This document shows positions 45,919-58,600 of a stretch of DNA of 64,000 nt, piece after piece; within the stretch, counting starts at the first letter, position 1, and each line of letters begins with the position of its first letter. Source of the DNA: Trebouxia sp. TZW2008. Taxonomy: Eukaryota; Chlorophyta; Trebouxiophyceae; Trebouxiales; Trebouxiaceae. Where the stretch lies: positions 310,001 to 374,000 of the forward strand of contig BDIU01000287.1 in NCBI GenBank assembly GCA_002118135.1. Reading direction: 5' to 3'. The notes under the pieces are model-generated. The model saw nothing but the letters and a program-made list of their open reading frames with translations, had not been told where the DNA came from and made no database searches. The translations under genes were made by a program, and so were the position numbers.

Positions 45919-48656
45919 ATGTTGTCCTTCATGCAAGACACCTTCGTGACGATGTTCGACGGGTCACCCGAGAAGGCTTTGCGTGCTGTCTTGGTGGTGA
46001 TGGGCATCTATGTACTCACAGCCTTTCCTCTGGTGTCTTGGGTACTCTACAGCCTGTTTCAGAAAGACCCCAAGGTCAGCATCTTAGAGCTGCCTTCAAA
46101 TTTTTGTAGCCAGGGTTTGCATTGATGCTTCCTTTTGCTGCAATCTTTGCACTGAGTTCCATTTGGATCAATTACAGGCCACAAAGCAATCAGCACCTGA
46201 GGTTCAGGCAGCGCAAGTAGACACAAAAGCGAGCTCTGAGCAGCTCATGCAGCTCATCAAAAGCCGACGATCTGTGTTTCCAAAGGACTTCACAGGCCAG
46301 CTTGTCAAGCAGTGAGCCTTTTACGCACCCATACTAGGCTAGCCATACATGTGGTGTATGTTTAGCATTGTCAGCCTGGGCTTCATGACCACAGAATGTG
46401 CTGACACTGTTGCTAAGTCAAGCCAGACGCAGTTCATGTTGCTGCCCTCAAGTTTGGCAAACAATGTCTCAGTTCTACACAGTGTTGCGCTGCCAGCTAT
46501 GTGCATGCGGATAGCAGCATGTAGGAGTTCATACAGGTGGTCATCTTTTGCTGGACAGCCAATCGCTTCTGTTTGCATCACATTGGCCTGCTCTGCATGA
46601 TGCACATTTGTCCTTGGTGCAGGGACAAGATAGAGCAGATGTTGGAGGCTGCTAATTGGGCCCCCACACATGGCAGGACAGAGCCATGGCGATTTGTGGT
46701 GCTGAGTGAGGATGCACTGCAGGACATGATCAGACTTACAGACCAGGTGAGCGCAGACATGCTAGTTTAGACAGCACAAGGTGTGTTGCATAGGCCACTG
46801 TTTTCGCATGCCTGTCATCACCATGTAGCCACTTCCCAGCTATGATTGACATTGAAACAGGATCTTGCAGTGTTACTCTCGAGATCACAATCAATCATTT
46901 CTACCATCCTGATGCAATGTGCACATAGCCTGAGTACACTTGTCCACACTATATTGTAACAGTGCACTGCTGATCCAGGTGTTACGAAGAATATGTGATG
47001 ACTCCACTTATGCCAAAAAGAAAGCAAAGATGCAGTCAAAGGCAGCCACATACATCAGGGCCACCTTCATAGCCATTTGCAGCAAGCGCCAGGTGAGCTG
47101 CATGTCCAGCACATATGTAGAAGCCTGCAACTGTGACCCTCGTTCACATTAGTTGTCGCGCTCCAAATCCTGACGCAGACTGTTCTGTGCAGCAGCTTGC
47201 AAGCCAGCATTGTCAGTTAGATATTGTAAGAATTTCATCAATCACTCAGTTTACCTTCCTGCCCTTGGAACTTGAACGCTTTGTAAAAGACAATGCCAAA
47301 CATGCACAAAGCAGACAATTTGACAACTTGTAGCATATGTGTCATGATTGTGTCGGCCAACTTGCGCTGTGCTGTCCCTGTAGACTCAAAAGGTCACGCT
47401 TATGTCACAGCTAGATCTGCTATGTTCTGTTTGTGTACAAACAGAAACAATTTGCAGGCCAACCCTGACAAGCTGCAGCCTGAGTGGGAGGAGATGGCGG
47501 CCACCAGCTGTGCAGTACAGAACATGTGGCTCCAAGGCACAGCCCTCGGTGTAGCAGGTGGGCCTCACTACCTGCAAATCAACAGTCTTGATGTATGCAA
47601 GCTGTCATGTTGCTGGAGGCTCAGTAGGGCGTTGCGTATGCATTGCGTGTACGGTACTCTGTATAAACGTACGTAAATATGCTTATATTGCCTCGTTGGC
47701 CGTGTATATCCGCTGAAAACCATGCGTATCAAGGATGCGTACATCGTGCAGATTTTGCCTCAACTTTGGGCATTTCAGCCTCATTTCCATTGATTTTGGC
47801 CTTGTTTCTGGGCATTTTGGGTATGCACAATAATAGACATTGCATTGGGCGGTGCAATTTTCAGTAAATTTGCCCATAGAAGCAAAACAAATTCTGAAAA
47901 AGTGGCTGAAGCATGACTCATCGTGTCATGACAGGTAGGTTGATGCAAGAAATTTTGAGTCACATGCAACAGTTGACTCATATTTGACTAAGAATACATG
48001 TTTTTGTACGTTTGTACACGCTGCACAAGCATCCTTTCAGTGTCACGCCCTGTTGGGCTGCATGTCTGCAAGAATGGGTCTTTGAACGGATACATGCATA
48101 TTATACGCGTTATGCGTACAAAACTCTCAAAATCTTTGTGTACATAGCAATTCTAGTGCTCAGCATACTGTTTTGGACATGGCTTGACTCCATGCCGTGC
48201 TCGCCAATCTATTTGGCATGCAGCAGGCCTAGCCTCAGCTTCTGTGTGTTTTATAGTAGCGCCTGCAGATGCCGCAACCTGCTGCACAGGGTGCAGGAGA
48301 AGCAGCTGTTGCACACAATCCATTGCATTAACCTGCACTCCAACCTCATCTTGGCATCCTTCACTACAATTGTGTGGCTGACCATGTGTATATTATAATG
48401 GACGATGCGGTGCGATGAACAGCTGTGGGGCTGCGGTCATGCTCCTGCTCAAGCAGATTGTGTCATGTGTGCAGGATACTGGAGTAGCTGGCAAGGGGAA
48501 GCTGCCTGCAACAGTTCAGAGTTCAAGCAGTTTCTAGGACTTGACAACGATGACAGCTGCTTGGGGTTCTACATTGTGGGCAACTGCATGCCTGATGTCA
48601 TCTCTGCTTACCGATCAAATCGTGGTGCCATGTCAGACAAAATTCTTTGGAAGTAG
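45919..48656 (+). CDS. Membrane-anchored nitroreductase-family flavoprotein
   Basis: Six exons: 45919-46074, 46178-46311, 46623-46746, 46979-47092, 47458-47557 and 48475-48656; 269 residues. The N-terminus carries a membrane span (AVLVVMGIYVLTAFPLVSWV). The nitroreductase fold follows: LIKSRRSVFPKDF (the FMN-contacting RRS motif), EQMLEAANWAPTHGRTEPWR with FVVLSEDAL, and EEMAATSCAVQNMWLQGTAL with GVAG. It ends with CLGFYIVGNCMPDVISAYRS. Such enzymes use FMN and NAD(P)H to reduce nitro compounds, quinones or halogenated phenols; the substrate here is unknown. The N-terminal anchor, reminiscent of iodotyrosine deiodinase layout, is unusual for a bacterial-type nitroreductase. The basic insert TYAKKKAKMQSKAATYIRAT sits in the middle. 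It converges on the DUF3431 gene. Confidence 0.86.
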
Positions 48657-49223
48657 ATAGCTGCCCTTCTCCTTGTGGATGCCAAGTAGATTTGACTTGT
48701 ATTGTTGGAGACCTCTATGTCAGCTGCCCTGGCACACTTTGCGCGTGTTTTTATGCCATGTTGTACCACGTAGACTGAGTCGTAGGTGCTTGGATGGCAT
48801 GCAATTTGGTTCGAGGATGTGGTTGTGCCTTGTAAATTTACAAGGAACCAATCCTACAGCTTATTGTAGCCTGATGCAGCAAGGGGCGTCTGTTCTCGTT
48901 TGCATGATCATATCAGTGCGGGCAACTGCGCTTGCATGGATGCCATTCAGTGATCTTCACTTGTCTACAGCAGGTATCATTGATCAGTCTTAACAGTGCT
49001 CACTGAATTATGAAAGTCATTTATACGGCTACTCTACCTCCTACATAAACCAGCTGGAAGCTGAGCTAAATTTGAAAACAAGTACTGAGACACAGGCACG
49101 AACTGGAAACGAAATGCGCGTTAAATGTACAGCTGCACATTGCAATTGGTAGTTTCCTAAGCGTCATAACTTTGCTGCCAGCAGGTTGCAATTGGTGGTT
49201 TCCTAAGCGTCGACGCGTTACTG
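48657..49223. other. Tail-to-tail intergenic region
   Basis: 567 bp. It contains the palindromic poly(A)-type signal at 48828-48845 and a direct repeat (ttgcaattggtagtttcctaag at 49139 and 49186, 47 bp apart). Confidence 0.6.
48828..48845. terminator. Palindrome with back-to-back TGTAA poly(A) signals
   Basis: CCTTGTAAATTTACAAGG is a perfect 18-bp palindrome. It carries TGTAA on both strands, 172 bp after the nitroreductase stop and 379 bp after the DUF3431 stop. TGTAA is the chlorophyte poly(A) signal. Function is inferred. Confidence 0.5.
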
Positions 49224-50378
49224 CTAGCAGAACAACAGTTCACATTTGTTTGGCGCATGATACAAAGCTGGCTCACCAAAGATGATGTGCCACACATACT
49301 CAAATATCCTTCCTGCCCAATACCTATCTGAGCTGGTTGCCTCAAGCCATGACAAGGCCTCTTCATAGAATGACAAGGGGCGCGCATGAATACGCTGTTT
49401 GGAAACAAGAAACTCAGCACAACAGGGAGAATGTACATACTGAGGCAAAGGACCAATTGGGGATGAAAACAACTCATCCCAAACCTCAGCAAACAACCTA
49501 GATTGATTCACTCTGAGGTCATCCCATATAACCTCTTCACTCGGAGGCCGTTCTATTGGGTTTTGTGGGCACAGCCAATCCCCAGTCCACTTGCCCCATA
49601 GATTGAATGTAATGTTTGTGTAGCGGAGATTCGCAAACCAAAAAGAATCCCATCTAAGCTTTTGCAACAACTCCAACTTGTCAGGCATGTGCGGGGCCTC
49701 CTGATGTGCGTGCATGAACACCATTGCATCAGGGAGTGTGTGGTACTGCTCAACTATGTATTGCAGATACACCGCAGTCTCCCCTTGATTGACTCGCACT
49801 GGTCTCTCTGCAGTTGCATTGTCTGTCTGGTAGATGAACTGCTGAATGCCATCGGGTAGCGCCTGCAGCCAAGCTATGTCTTCTCTATGCTGAGCAACTA
49901 CAAGCGCCTTGCTGATGTTCTCTGCAGCTGTTGGCAAAACTGATGTGGGTTGTGTGCTTGCATCTGTCTCAGGCAGGTCTTGGTTGAAATCTGCTGCAGG
50001 CGCTTGCTGCTTGACAAAAGATGCAGGTGTGAGCACTGCACTCCCTTTTGTATCTGCTGGCATGCCCCAGGGCGACCCTGCCAACTGACTGGTCTGCTGT
50101 TGTGTAGCAGGACTGCTTGCCAAAGAGTCAACTGAGGAATGTACTCCAGTCTTGGAATAAAGAATTGCCACTAGCAGTAACAGCAATAGAGTGACTGCTG
50201 CCAAGACTTGCTTGTTGCGAAGTCGCTCTGAGAGTGTGCCGTTTGGGCCGTGCGCTTCTGTCTTGGATGGCGTTTCTCTAGAGGGGAAAGCATAAGGGTT
50301 GGCAGGAATGCGCACCCTCAGGGGAGAGGAACGCTTCTCTTCTGGCAGACCTAACAGGCGCTCGGTGTCAAGGTTCAT
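49224..50378 (-). CDS. DUF3431-family type II membrane protein
   Basis: One uninterrupted exon, 384 residues. A cytosolic basic N-terminus (about 55 residues) is followed by a signal anchor (AAVTLLLLLLVAILY, about 60-75) and a low-complexity stem. The luminal domain begins near residue 158 with KALVVAQHREDIAWLQALP, then NQGETAVYLQYIVEQYHTLP and AMVFMHAHQEAPH. The C-terminal part has PQYVHSPCCAEFLVSKQRIH, RPLSFYEEAL and GRIFEYVWHIIFGEP. This order of motifs is that of the DUF3431 family (fungal and algal, with a glycosyltransferase-like look but no proven activity). There are several N-x-S/T sites (NITF, NATA, NQSR). The lack of introns is striking beside intron-dense neighbours. Confidence 0.86.
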   Translation of the reverse strand: MNLDTERLLGLPEEKRSSPLRVRIPANPYAFPSRETPSKTEAHGPNGTLSERLRNKQVLAAVTLLLLLLVAILYSKTGVHSSVDSLASSPATQQQTSQLAGSPWGMPADTKGSAVLTPASFVKQQAPAADFNQDLPETDASTQPTSVLPTAAENISKALVVAQHREDIAWLQALPDGIQQFIYQTDNATAERPVRVNQGETAVYLQYIVEQYHTLPDAMVFMHAHQEAPHMPDKLELLQKLRWDSFWFANLRYTNITFNLWGKWTGDWLCPQNPIERPPSEEVIWDDLRVNQSRLFAEVWDELFSSPIGPLPQYVHSPCCAEFLVSKQRIHARPLSFYEEALSWLEATSSDRYWAGRIFEYVWHIIFGEPALYHAPNKCELLFC

Positions 50379-51393
50379 GATGAGGAGGCGAGGCCTGTAA
50401 ACATAGGCCGGTCTGAACTGTGGCCGACAGTACGGATGCTGCTAGGTGCTTGGATCAGGCAGATACGCTGATGACAGCCTGCGGCAAAGCAGTATTGAGT
50501 GCATGCTGACACTTTCTCGGACTGAGTAACACGAGGGAAACAGTCGGAGCACAGTCGATCCTTGACCAACTGGGGAAAATAAACACAGAGGTGCTGCTCA
50601 ACGTACCCAAAAGCAAGTTGGCTTGTTCGTCAAGCTGTCGGTGCCACTAGCGATCGGTGCAATAAGCGACAACTTCTGTATGATGCAGCTTAGCTTATGC
50701 TGGCGCAGAGAAAGATTCGACGCCTTCAATTTAGATCGAGCGAGGACCTTTCCGCGCCGTGGCTGTGTGCGCTGTTGTCAAACGGCAGAAGCAGGAGTGT
50801 CACCATGCTCAGCTGTAACTTCATTTCCGCGGCCGCCCGCCGCATACGGAGTAGGCGGTAAAGTGCACGCCACTTCTTACGGCGAAGCGCATGCATTATA
50901 GCGCCAGAACGGCCGGCGGAGACAGAAATTGAGGTCACATGGCGTCACATCACTTTAGTGTCGGTGCTGCAATTGTCATCGGCCTGCTTGATGGTCAAGT
51001 AGATGGTCAAGCTTGCATGCTGAACACCCTGACATGCTAGCGCAAAACTCATGTCCAGTTCGTTATTTCTGACCGTCTGCACGCGCTTTCGGAAGCTGTT
51101 TCCATGAGCTTCATGATCAGGCCCTGGTTGAGCTGTGCAAATTTGTTTTGTGTATCATATGCTGTGATTTGCGGCAAGACCGATGATGTAACGACAGGCG
51201 TCTGGCAGCATTCACTCTGTGTTGCACCATGCGCATATGCATGTGCTGCCTGGCAAGCCAACAGCATGCTAGCATGGCTCTGCCTAGCCACTTTTTGACC
51301 TGTCCAAGCTTGGTCATGATTGCTATGTAGTAATGGACCCCTGCAAGCTATCCTTTTTCCGGCAGCACTTCCGGTGCTCTTGTTTCATGCAGC
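50379..51393. promoter_or_regulatory. Divergent intergenic region, DUF3431 / 51394 gene
   Basis: 1.0 kb between divergent start codons. It contains a CpG-rich core (ttccgcggccgcccgccgca at about 50824). No core motif or further gene was identified. Confidence 0.4.
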
Positions 51394-52566
51394 ATGCGCA
51401 TCAGTTGCTTTTGCGGGCGACCACAGCGCGATTCGCTCGGGGGTAATGAAGGCGAAGAACCAGCACCAAGTAGGCGTCCGGGTACCACAGGCACCGCTGC
51501 TCTGACTGGCGTGCCACCAGTGACACCTGTCTCACCTGCCGACGTACGAAGAACAGCGAGCGGTCGTATCATCAAGCAGCGCAATGATGCTGTTCAGCAG
51601 TCACCTCGAGAACAAAATGGCAGAATTTGGGTGCTCGGCGGCAGGCAGCAAACCCCTCTTGGCCAAGCATACACTGACTCTGAGAAGCACAGCTTGTCTG
51701 GTCAACAGCCTGGAATTGCCAAAGCATTGCATTGTGTGCAATCCAAAGACAGAACTGCCAGAATATTGCAGCCCTGCCGTAGCCCTGCAACAGTCCCACA
51801 GAAGAGCGTTCTGCAGCACTTGCCGTCGTTCAAAAACAAGAGGACAGCAAACATAGAATTGCCTTCAAAGCTGACAGCGTCACCTCCCTGCAAGAGCATT
51901 CTAGAGGCTTCAGCACGCCGCCTTGAAGTGCACAAGAAAGCACAAAATGCCTCCTGCCTTTCAAGCCAGTCAGCCACAGTGCAGCTTTTCTCTGACGCTT
52001 ACCTGTCAGCTGTTACAGCTGGTGACGAGCATTGGGCAAGCGCTCCCAACATTGCAGCCTTATTCACCCCAGACTTTATGCTGAAGACTCAGGACAAGCA
52101 GACCTTCTACGGCAAACCAGCTGCACTCAGACGCTTGAATACCAGTAAGTTGCGCCCGCTTGCTTGTCAAAAGCAGTTGCAAGCCAGCAGCACAGTAGAC
52201 ATGGTCAAGCCCATGTGAAGCTTGGATCAAAAGCCTTTGCTCATCTGCGAGCTTGCCATCAAAGCAAAACTGCAGTTGCTAGCAGATTCTAAGCTCCCAC
52301 AAACCACATTCTTTGTCAAATGCACATGCTAAGGCTCATCCTGAAGCTTCTGTGATCCTGCAGGAGTGGGCATGCTTGCCAAGATGCTGTGCAATGGCTC
52401 AGCAGCAAGCTTGCCAAAGCCCTCAGTAAGGGGTCCTGACAAAGTGGATGACACAACCTGGACGATGGTGTATAGCTTCAAGCAAGGCGTGATGAAATTC
52501 AGCATCAAATCTCAATATACCTTCAGGGGCGACAAGATAGCCTCAATTTATTTTTCTAGGGTGTGA
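51394..52566 (+). CDS. Protein with C-terminal NTF2-like/SnoaL-type domain
   Basis: Two exons, 51394-52144 and 52364-52566; 317 residues, phase 1 junction at A|GTAAGT. The first 190 residues are low-complexity and basic (PPVTPVSPADVRRTASGRII, QHLPSFKNKRTANIEL) and could be a transit region or a disordered linker. The C-terminal 125 residues resemble an NTF2-like cone: LFSDAYLSAVTAGDEHW, IAALFTPDFMLKTQDKQTFY with GKPAALRRLN, TTWTMVYSFKQGVMKFSIKS and DKIASIYFSRV. Such domains bind small hydrophobic ligands or dimerise; the function here is unknown. The start is the first ATG of the open frame. The stop lies only 96 bp from the stop of the opposing PPR-SMR gene. Confidence 0.75.
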
Positions 52567-52662
52567 AATGGTTCTGTTCTGTCGCATTAATCTGCCAATC
52601 TGGATTTTGGCAAACTCTTAACAATTGCAGCAGCGCGCTGAAAGTCACAAGCAAATTAGTCT

Positions 52663-55600
52663 TTAGCAAGCACCTCCTGGTGCTTTATGCCTGAGCCACT
52701 GCAACAGTGTCTCATGTGAAATGGTGATTCTGCCTAGATTGCTTACTGGCATGTCAGCTGACAGTGTCGAAACAGCCAATGGCAGTATGTGCTGAGTATC
52801 ATACTGCTTGCTGCCTGTAAGGGCATCAGATGATTGCGCACGACGCTCTGCTGCAATGTCTGTGTGGGCTGCATAATCAGACTCGCTTTGGCTTGGATCT
52901 GTTGTTGGTGTCGCATTCTGGAGCTTTTGGTCCTGTGCATTGACAGTGCCAAGCGGAGCTTTGACCTGGACCAGAAAATGACAAGGCGACATTTAGACAA
53001 CGGAAGTATAAATGCACAGAAGCTTTCACGTCAACACGCACTGCAACATGCAATGAAAATTTAGCTGTTGGCAAGCAAGATGCTCTGATCTAGTCGCTTA
53101 CAGGGACATGCGTGAAAGCACAACTGCAGCTATAAAGCATCTGACATTACCTGAAAACAAGGCAGGCATACCTGGTCAAGCTCCATATGCAGATGCTTTT
53201 GCAGAAGCTGCTCAATGGCCCAGCGCAGCTTTGGCCCTCCTGGCTGTGCGTGCTGGCCTTGACCAACAATGATGCAAAGCTCCCCAGGTATGGCCTTGCC
53301 TGTCTTGAAGCGCTCCTGCAAACATAGATCAGAAGATCACTGCTGCATTCCAGCATGCAAGGTGTACATTGGATCTCCAAGCAACAAGCTTGTTGCAGCA
53401 GCATGCATGCTTCAGAGGATCACTGTTGCGTTTCAGCATGCAAGGTCTATCTTGGCGCTACGTGCAAGTAGCCATGGTCCAGTAGCATGCATGTTTAGCC
53501 TCCATACTTTGCAGTTGTGGCAATGACGATGCGCCAAATGAACTGCAGACCTAGTTGGACTGCCAATTCAGGAACATATGATGCGCAACAATTCCAAACA
53601 CTTAACTTGACATAATTAGCCAGTGCTGAACATCTAAGATGTACCTCAAGACATGAAAGTCAAGCTTACCTGAATGTTGCACAGCACGCACAGCACAGCA
53701 GCCCTTGCTTCCTTGGCACTCAAGTTGTGCAAGTCCACGATCTCCTTCTTGCCCTCTTGCTTGGACTGGATCAGAAAATCTCCTACCTGCAGCAAATGCA
53801 TGTGACTCGGCATGTGATTCATTTAGATGACTGCCCGTCTGCAGCAACAAACAAATTGACCATGTTTGGCAAGGACGTCGAGCACCAGCTAGACTGAGAC
53901 TGAGACTGAGTCTGAGTCTGAGGCTGGTCAAAGACAGCTCTATGGCAGCATTTGTGTCTGCACTAACAAGAACAGAATTGCTAACAAGGAAAGAATTATT
54001 CACAAGAAACTAAACTGGCAACAGTGCACTGCACTAGGCATGATGGTGTAGAGGGTATAGCCACCTTGGTCTTCAGCTCACTGTCATTGGTCTCAAGCGC
54101 TGCTTCAGCGCAAGCTTTGACCAGCTCCTGGAACTCAGAGTTCACGCCAGGAAACCCTGCAAACCGCACATCGCATGTTGGCCCTTCAACACTTGCTTGG
54201 CATGAGCCTGACAGCAATGCTCTGTCCAACCTTGCACATCATTTGCAATGATCATGTGACATGCACCTTGAACTGCTTCTCAAAGCTGTTATGCCAACAA
54301 TTGCAAAGATTTTGATGGGCACAATATGCAGCGTCAGCATGCATTTTGTGAGGCTATGTATGTCATTGATAGGCAACACAATCAAGCCAGGCGCACAGCG
54401 CATCTTGACAAGGCGCAGGCAGGCAATACACATGCACACAAGATGCACTACCCAGCGCCACCCCCAATTGAGGCACATCAACTCTCCAAGTCAGCGTATA
54501 CACTGTGCCATAGCTGCCTTGTAGGGGATCACATAAGCATTATTTTGCAAGCATGATAACGGGGCATAAGGTACCTGCTCGCCGCATGCCAGAGTACACG
54601 TCCAGGGCCTCATGCAGGTGGTTGGCCTCCCTGAGCACACGCATGCAGGTGACAAAGGTGATCTGGTTGGGCTTCATGCGGCGAGGGCCCCACACCATCT
54701 TCTTGAAGGCTGCATGGGCGTGCTCAGCCAGGTCAGGGCTGCTGCCACAGGCCTTGATAAAGGCTGTGTACACCACTGTGTTCAGCTTCGTCTTGCTCTC
54801 TTGCAGGCTCTGCAATCACAGGCTGCGATGTTTGCTGCTGTACATCTAAAGGCAGGGCTGTGCTCAACTTGAATTTGCGTCCCTGTAGGCTCTGCAGGCT
54901 AAGACCAATGCTGCTGTGCCCTCAGGCTGGGATGTTTGCTTCTACTGTGCATCAAAGACTGGCAACTTTGCTGCTGTACATCACAAACTCGGGTTTCAGC
55001 TGCAGGGCATGAAAGGTTGAGATCTTCCTGCTGCGCTTGCACAAATGTAGAAACAGGCCAGACTTGCACAGTGATCACGCTTGACAGGACTCAGTTGCTG
55101 GCCCTTGACAAATCTGACTGAGGCCCTAGCAGATACAGACCCAGAGAAGACAGCCTGGTGATGCGTGATCAAGGTGACTAGCCGCCCAGTAAATCACATG
55201 GCGGCTAGTTTGATACTGGCAAAGCAGTGGCTGCAGGGGGTGGATGCTTTTCTGCCTGAAGAACCCTTAGCTGGGATAGCTGTGCCACGACACACTCACA
55301 CACGCAGGGAAACAGGCAGGCAGGCAGACAGGCATCAGTTCAATCCGCTGGGTACCTGCATGAGTTGAAGGGCTTGGTGGCCCTGGCGGGCCTCAGCACA
55401 CAGATTCAGCAGGGTGCTGTAGGTGATGTCATCTGCTTCAACGCCGCGCCCCCTCATCTCTTCCAGCAGCCCGAATGCCACATCTAGGTTCTCTGCCTGT
55501 ACAACAGCAGGCGTGTTTCTTGACATGCCAACTCAGGCATTATCAAAACAAGATGCATAAGTTGGGCACAAGCGGACTCTGGTTGTGCGTGTTGATTGAG

Positions 55601-58600
55601 TCAAAGGAAGAAAACAAAGAAAAGCCAAAGTATCTGCGATCTACCAGAAGTTTTACGTAGAATGTTGCGAGAGCTGCTAGCTTTGTCAGTGGGGAAGGCA
55701 ACTGATCAAACGTGATAGGAATTCAGTCACAATTGTCTGCTACTGAAGCAGCAAAAGCACTTGCCTACACGCAAACAGCATGCTATCATAACTATGTTTC
55801 ATACGATGCTGACTCACGCTTCCTTGCAATGATTCATTGAGCTGTTCAAGGTGCGGGGCATTGAAAGCGCTAGCATCATGCTTGCAAAACATAGCTGTGA
55901 TCCATGTGCAAGCCCAGAGTTGTGTCAGATCCTCACCGACATCTGATGCCCTGGTGAAGCGCCACATGTGGCCATGACGCAGTTGTAGACCGTCGTGTCG
56001 CATGGAACTCCTGCACATATCAGCAGCGCCTGTCAGTCTGTGATTGCACTGATAGTGTTTCGCAAACAGCATATGGACTACACATCTTACACTGCCTGAT
56101 GATAGGCGCCACTAGTTGCCACTTCACAGCGCATGACTCAGACTGCTGGGCATTCAGAAAACAGGGTCAGGTAGAAAAAACAAGACTCACACAAGTTCTT
56201 AGCCATCTGGCATTGACAACAACAGCTGCAGCCTGAAGGCAGCACGCACTCCAAGGCCAAAGCCAAGCGTGAAGGCCAGTCAACAGGCAGACAGCGTTCT
56301 CGCAGTGATGCAGCCGAATGGTATGCAAACACTAAGACGGCAAACAGGACTTGGCAAACAGAGGCAAAACAGCTGAAGCAAAATTGACACTGTATCTCAG
56401 CATGGCAGATTCATTCTAGGCGCGGGGTGGGTACCTGCTGCTTTCATCTCCTCTAAGACCTTGAGCGCTGGGTGCAGCTGATATGCCTGACCACAAGCAA
56501 TCAGCAACGCCTTGCAGGGTCCAGTGTCAGTGATGTTATGCAAACCCCCTCGAGCCTGCTTGAATTCCTGCCATAGACTCAGGGCTGACTCCAGCTGCCC
56601 TGCCCTTCCGCAGGCTACAATCAGGCTGCCCCACACTGTGTCTGTGGCTTCGAACTTGGCCAGTTGCATGCTTTGCTGTACCTGCACTCCCACAGAAATG
56701 TGTTGTTGATGAGTGGTCTATTACAGCAGCATCAGGAAATACTCTGATGCAAAGTGCCTTCAGTTGCAGGTAAACTCAGGTGTCGACAATGGTTCTATGG
56801 ATGCCTTGAGGTGTGGGAGAGCACGCGACTGAACATTGAGAGATGCTGCTTGCATCTGTTTCTGAGCAGGATTGTGTTTCAGGTCAAGCAGTACTGAGCT
56901 GGCTTTTCATGAGCTGCGCCGATGGTGTCTAGCGGCTTATAGCGCTGGCAGCTGCTATGCGTTGCTGAGTGACTGCATCAGGAGGCAAGTGTTGCATGCA
57001 AGTGCTTTGCAGTAGAAAAAGAAAATGACCAGATGTTGTTTTCTGGTCACCTCACTTGTTTGTAGAGATGCTCCCAAGCACACAAATTGTCAGAGCACTG
57101 CACACTGTGGCCGCTGTCATATGGCTAATCTATGCACATTGGCAGCATGCAATGGGTGTGCAGCACATAGTTTTTCCAGAACAGTATGCTCCACCGTATG
57201 TAACATCATGTTGTCATGCTTCAGCCTCACTCAGTTTCGCAAATGCATAGTAGCTTTGCTTGGGCTGTTCTGTTTGCACATCAGTTGGCATACACAATGC
57301 TGCTTGAGCGTGCAGCAACTATCCAATGGAAGATGCACAATGCGCACAACTTCTGTCTGTATAATTTGCAGAAACCTAAGCTAATTCGTCACGACAGTGT
57401 ATCTTTGTATGATGCTACCAGGGCATTCAGGACAAGTGCAACACACCTGCAAAGCCTCGTCCACCCGCCCAGTATACGTCAGCGTCTTGATTAGGGTAGT
57501 GAAGGTAAACTCATCAGCCTGGAGAACAAATCGTTGGCATCAGGGCCAGTGGTGACCAGCAGCGACTTCATGCACATCATGACTGACAATCAAACTGTCA
57601 CACAGATACTTGCTTTGGGATTTGCATCCTTGTGCAGACAAAATGTGGTACCACCTTACTGCATCAGATGATGCAATCAATGCAAAAAATGGTGTTTGCT
57701 GAATCATGGGTCGCGTGCATGCAAGCTTTGCAAACTAGCATCAAAGAACTAAGAAGTCTTTAAAAGCATTAAACTGAAACAGGTGCTCAATGCAAGCCAT
57801 TGCACCATATGCACTCTGCACAGACCAGGCTGCCTTCAACATACAGCTGTGCAAATGTTGGCGCACCAAGCACTGCTGGGCATGCAGGCCTTACAGGTAT
57901 GTTCTGTCTGGTCAACTCGCCAAAGAGATGAAGTGCCTTGTCGGGCAAGTTGTTCCTCATGCAGCACTTCAACATGGTGTTGTATGTCACCAAGTCTGGC
58001 TCCAGACCTGCTGCAGTCAGCATCTCAAACCTGCATCACACAGGCAATGGGAGTCATCACTCAGAAATCAAGTTGCAATTGTCAGCTCGTATCTAGCTTG
58101 ATGTCCAGTGCAGCACCTGCGCCAAGCATGACTAAACTTTGCCAGAGGCAACAGAGGCAGTACATCATGTGGACATAAAGCAACGATAGACTATTTGCAC
58201 GAAGTCTACACTGATGCAAAGTGTTGCCTCGCTCAGTTTAATGTGATGCCAGGGGCAAGTGTCTGAATGTTTGCAAAGTGATGTGCAGTGTCAGTACTCC
58301 CTGGAAAGCATCTGAAATTCAGTAGCACAAACTCCCAGCACAACTCACATACAATGTCAGCGTCGCAGCAAGGTGTACCTGTCAAACATTTGGTTTGCAT
58401 CTGAGAGGATGGCATTCAGCAAGGCATTGGCTGTCTTCTTGTCATTTGGCCGCCACACACCCAGGGCTTGCATCTCATCAAAAGCAGCGATTGCAAGATC
58501 CGGCCGAGACAGCAGCCCGTAAGAGTACACTAGGCCAAACCTGCATGCCACGGCGGCTTCACAAGGAATCATAAGGCACAATTTAGTTGCTGACAGCTGC

